NCBI GenBank assembly: GCA_903887415.1
Contig: CAISPO010000072.1
Location: forward strand, 22,185-86,184
Source of the DNA: an uncultured Bacteroidota bacterium
GTDB lineage: Bacteria; Bacteroidota; Bacteroidia; Chitinophagales; Chitinophagaceae
DNA length: 64,000 nucleotides
Direction of reading: 5' to 3'
Both the position numbers and the translations under genes were made by a program. Positions 61,958-64,000 of the stretch are shown here, piece after piece. The notes below the pieces were generated by a model, which made no database searches, was not told the DNA's origin, and worked only from the letters and a program-made list of their open reading frames with translations. How positions within the stretch are numbered: the stretch's first letter is position 1; each line of letters opens with the position of its first letter.

Positions 61958-62356
61958 ATGGAAGACATTTCATTTAATGTTGAAGAACAGGCACCCGAAT
62001 ATGGCAAGCAACCGGCTTACAACATTAAGCATAGAGCATATAGTTTTTCAAAAGAGCTTGTGTTGTACATCGGAGCACTTGACATTAAAAAGATACATTT
62101 TTCACTATTCGACCAATTAACAAGAAGCGGTACATCTATTGGCGCAAATTTGGTTGAAGGAAGATCAGGCTCTTCAGTAAATGACTTTTTGAAGTTTTAT
62201 ACCATTGCGCTTAAATCCGCTAACGAAACAAAATATTGGCTTTGTCTGATAAGAGACACAATAGCAACAGATAAGATAAAGATAGGGGAATTGCTAACTG
62301 AAGCCGATGAATTGTCGAAAATAATAGCCAAAATTATTATTAACACGAAAAGTTAG
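61958..62356 (+). CDS. Four-helix-bundle protein (S23 / IVS-encoded family) inserted in the efflux operon
   Basis: The 132-residue protein has an N-terminal extension of about 20 residues and then the four-helix-bundle signature: YSFSKELVLYIGAL, FSLFDQLTRSGTSIGANLVEG, SVNDFLKFYTIALKSANETKYWLCLI and LLTEADELSKIIAKIIIN. This family (TIGR02436-like) was first found in intervening sequences of 23S rRNA genes and is related in fold to the Avd proteins of diversity-generating retroelements. Its own function is not settled. Here it splits the adaptor and pump genes and is bounded on both sides by a 31-bp inverted repeat. It is visibly more AT-rich than its neighbours. A small mobile cassette is inferred. 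Confidence 0.85.
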   Translation: MEDISFNVEEQAPEYGKQPAYNIKHRAYSFSKELVLYIGALDIKKIHFSLFDQLTRSGTSIGANLVEGRSGSSVNDFLKFYTIALKSANETKYWLCLIRDTIATDKIKIGELLTEADELSKIIAKIIINTKS

Positions 62357-62375
62357 AAAAGCAAACAACTCTGAG

Positions 62376-62406
62376 TTTTTGAATTTTAACTTTTGAATTT
62401 TGAATT
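62376..62406. repeat. Right 31-bp inverted repeat of the four-helix-bundle cassette
   Basis: Reverse complement of 61927-61957 with two mismatches. It ends 6 bp before the pump gene start. Confidence 0.75.
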
Positions 62407-62412
62407 TAAGAT

Positions 62413-63993
62413 ATGCAACATGAATCACTTGTAGAATATGGCCCACGGCGGGTGATCATTACGGTCACTGCAATATTTTGCGCGCTGCTGGAGATAGTGG
62501 ATACGACGATAGTGAATGTGGCGCTTACAAATATGCAAGGCAATCTTGGCGCTACACTTAATGAAATAGGCTGGGTGATCACGGCATACGCTATCGGTAA
62601 TGTGATCGTGGTACCGATGACTAGCTGGCTGTCTGCACAGTTTGGGAGAAGGAATTATTTTGCGGCATCTATAATGATATTCACCGTCTTCTCCTTCCTC
62701 TGCGGAAATGCAGATGGGATATGGCAACTGGTATTCTTCCGCTTTTGCCAGGGCCTGGGCGGCGGTGCGCTGCTCGTTACTTCCCAAACCATTATTACCG
62801 AGAGTTACCCACCGGAAAAACGCGGTATGGCGCAGGCCATCTATGGATTAGGTGTTATTATTGGCCCTACGCTTGGCCCACCATTGGGCGGCTATATTGT
62901 AGATCACGCGTCATGGCCGTTTATCTTTTACATCAATATCCCAATTGGTATAATAGCTACACTGCTTACCCTGCAATTTGTACGGAGTCCTAAATACGCT
63001 GCAAAGAAAGCCGCCAAGGATGTGGACTGGGCAGGTATAGCCTTGCTGGCAATTTCGGTGGGGTCGCTGCAATACGTATTGGAACGCGGTCAGGAGGACG
63101 ACTGGTTTTCAAGCCGGGTCATAACCGCTCTTGCAGTTACCGCTGTGCTCGGTTTCTTTTTCTTCATATGGCGGGAGCTTACAGCTGAGCACCCGATTGT
63201 AGAGCTAAGAGTCTTGAAGAATGGGAACCTTAGAGTGGGGACCATATTATCCTTCATATTAGGTTTTGGTTTGTACGGTTCCACGTTCATCATTCCACTA
63301 TACACACAAAGTATCCTAGGATGGACGGCACAGCAAGCTGGTTCGCTGATGATACCCGCTGCCCTTACCACTGCATTTATGATGCCTATAATAGGCCAGT
63401 TGCTGCAAAGAGGGGCAAAGAAACAATACCTTGTAGCCCTTGGCATGCTCATCTTCTTCTTTTACAGCTTTTGGGGTTATAATATATTAACACCAGACAC
63501 CAGTAAGGATTCTTTCTTCTGGATGCTTATACTGCGCGGGTTTGGCCTGGGTATGCTGTTCATTCCAATTACCGCACTTTCATTGTCCACCCTTAAGGGT
63601 CAGGCAATAGGCCAGGGCGCAGCCTTTACGGGCATGATGCGCCAGCTTGGCGGCTCATTTGGTGTGGCATTGATCACTACGTTTATGGCTAGCCAGAATA
63701 TGGTACATCGCAATGATCTCGTTTCCAAAATGCAGTATGATAACCCATTAGTGCAGCAGCGTGTGCAAGCCATCCAGCACAGCAATATGGCACACGGCGC
63801 ACCTCCAGACCTGGCACTGAAAGGGGCGTATCAAAGCCTGGAATTTATGGTAAACAAGCAGGTAGCTGTGCTTTCATACATGGATGTGTTCCTGTACCTC
63901 GGCATATTGTTCCTGATATGCATACCCTTTATGTTAATGGTAAAAGACGGTAAACCGCCTAAGAAAGAAGAACTGGCGGAGGCAATGCACTAG
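62413..63993 (+). CDS. DHA2-family (EmrB/QacA-type) MFS drug transporter
   Basis: The 526-residue protein has about 14 transmembrane helices and the DHA2 motifs: LEIVDTTIVNVALTNMQGNL (motif D1), LSAQFGRRNYF (motif A), the glycine-rich RFCQGLGGGALLVTSQTII (motif B region) and LGVIIGPTLGPPLGGYIVD (motif C, antiporter signature). It would export lipophilic or cationic compounds by proton antiport, together with the EmrA-like adaptor and TolC-like channel upstream. The operon order tetR-tolC-hlyD-MFS is standard in Bacteroidota. The stop at 63991-63993 is just inside the window edge, so the gene is complete. The substrate is unknown. Confidence 0.92.
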   Translation: MQHESLVEYGPRRVIITVTAIFCALLEIVDTTIVNVALTNMQGNLGATLNEIGWVITAYAIGNVIVVPMTSWLSAQFGRRNYFAASIMIFTVFSFLCGNADGIWQLVFFRFCQGLGGGALLVTSQTIITESYPPEKRGMAQAIYGLGVIIGPTLGPPLGGYIVDHASWPFIFYINIPIGIIATLLTLQFVRSPKYAAKKAAKDVDWAGIALLAISVGSLQYVLERGQEDDWFSSRVITALAVTAVLGFFFFIWRELTAEHPIVELRVLKNGNLRVGTILSFILGFGLYGSTFIIPLYTQSILGWTAQQAGSLMIPAALTTAFMMPIIGQLLQRGAKKQYLVALGMLIFFFYSFWGYNILTPDTSKDSFFWMLILRGFGLGMLFIPITALSLSTLKGQAIGQGAAFTGMMRQLGGSFGVALITTFMASQNMVHRNDLVSKMQYDNPLVQQRVQAIQHSNMAHGAPPDLALKGAYQSLEFMVNKQVAVLSYMDVFLYLGILFLICIPFMLMVKDGKPPKKEELAEAMH

Positions 63994-64000
63994 CCCTTGC

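Noticed and set aside
61927..62406. The four-helix-bundle gene as part of a diversity-generating retroelement (Avd)
   Set aside because: No reverse transcriptase, template repeat or variable repeat is visible nearby.

Overview
The window comes from a member of the Bacteroidota, most likely the Chitinophagaceae or a close relative. The evidence is a set of long secreted proteins with type IX secretion (T9SS) C-terminal sorting domains, TAnnTTTG promoter boxes with no consistent Shine-Dalgarno sites, a short primary sigma factor of the Bacteroidota type, M13 and M43 peptidases, and Uma2, DUF1835 and DUF763 genes. Genes are densely packed. Many gaps carry short palindromic repeats.

Layout. 1-10580 (minus) is the N-terminal 3,527 codons of a giant surface protein: signal peptide, glycine-rich domain, about 40 tandem Ig-like repeats of 70-74 residues, then other Ig-like domains running off the left edge. 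10.9-18.5 kb holds a DEAD-box helicase, a GNAT acetyltransferase, a secreted T9SS protein, LpxK, a DUF1835 protein, a membrane protein and a radical SAM enzyme. 18.7-26.5 kb has a PKD/gliding-type surface protein and two tandem M13 metallopeptidases. 26.7-32.1 kb has a GT39-type membrane glycosyltransferase, an LprI-like protein, a DUF763 protein and a pair of glycosyltransferases. 32.4-44.3 kb has an M43 protease, a Uma2 protein, tRNA-Gly(CCC) with a nearby partial copy of its 5' end, a metallophosphoesterase, a DsbA-like thioredoxin, a peroxiredoxin, DoxX, a LytS/LytR-type two-component pair and a metzincin protease. 44.4-45.1 kb is a frameshifted Fic gene that converges on a 51-residue ORF carrying a Fic-inhibitory motif. 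45.2-50.6 kb has a beta-propeller-like T9SS protein, an unusual repeat-rich noncoding stretch, a glutaryl-CoA-dehydrogenase-like enzyme, the primary sigma factor and a DUF3830-like protein. 50.8-58.3 kb is a likely operon of a giant protein with two tandem ice-binding-type (DUF3494) domains plus 15 Ig-like repeats, followed by an OmpA-family protein. 58.7-64.0 kb is a TetR-TolC-HlyD-MFS tripartite efflux operon with an intact promoter/operator, interrupted by a four-helix-bundle gene inside a 31-bp inverted repeat.

How the parts fit. At least five genes encode proteins with T9SS sorting domains (13.1, 18.7, 32.9, 45.2 and 52.8 kb), and the giant at the left edge is probably another, so cell-surface display and adhesion dominate the window. 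The most unusual elements are the convergent Fic/mini-antitoxin locus, the four-helix-bundle cassette in the efflux operon, the DUF3494 adhesin and its OmpA partner, the internally homogenised giant repeat gene, and a set of promoters placed so close to start codons that leaderless mRNAs are predicted. Functional names come from motif recognition by eye. No database search was run.
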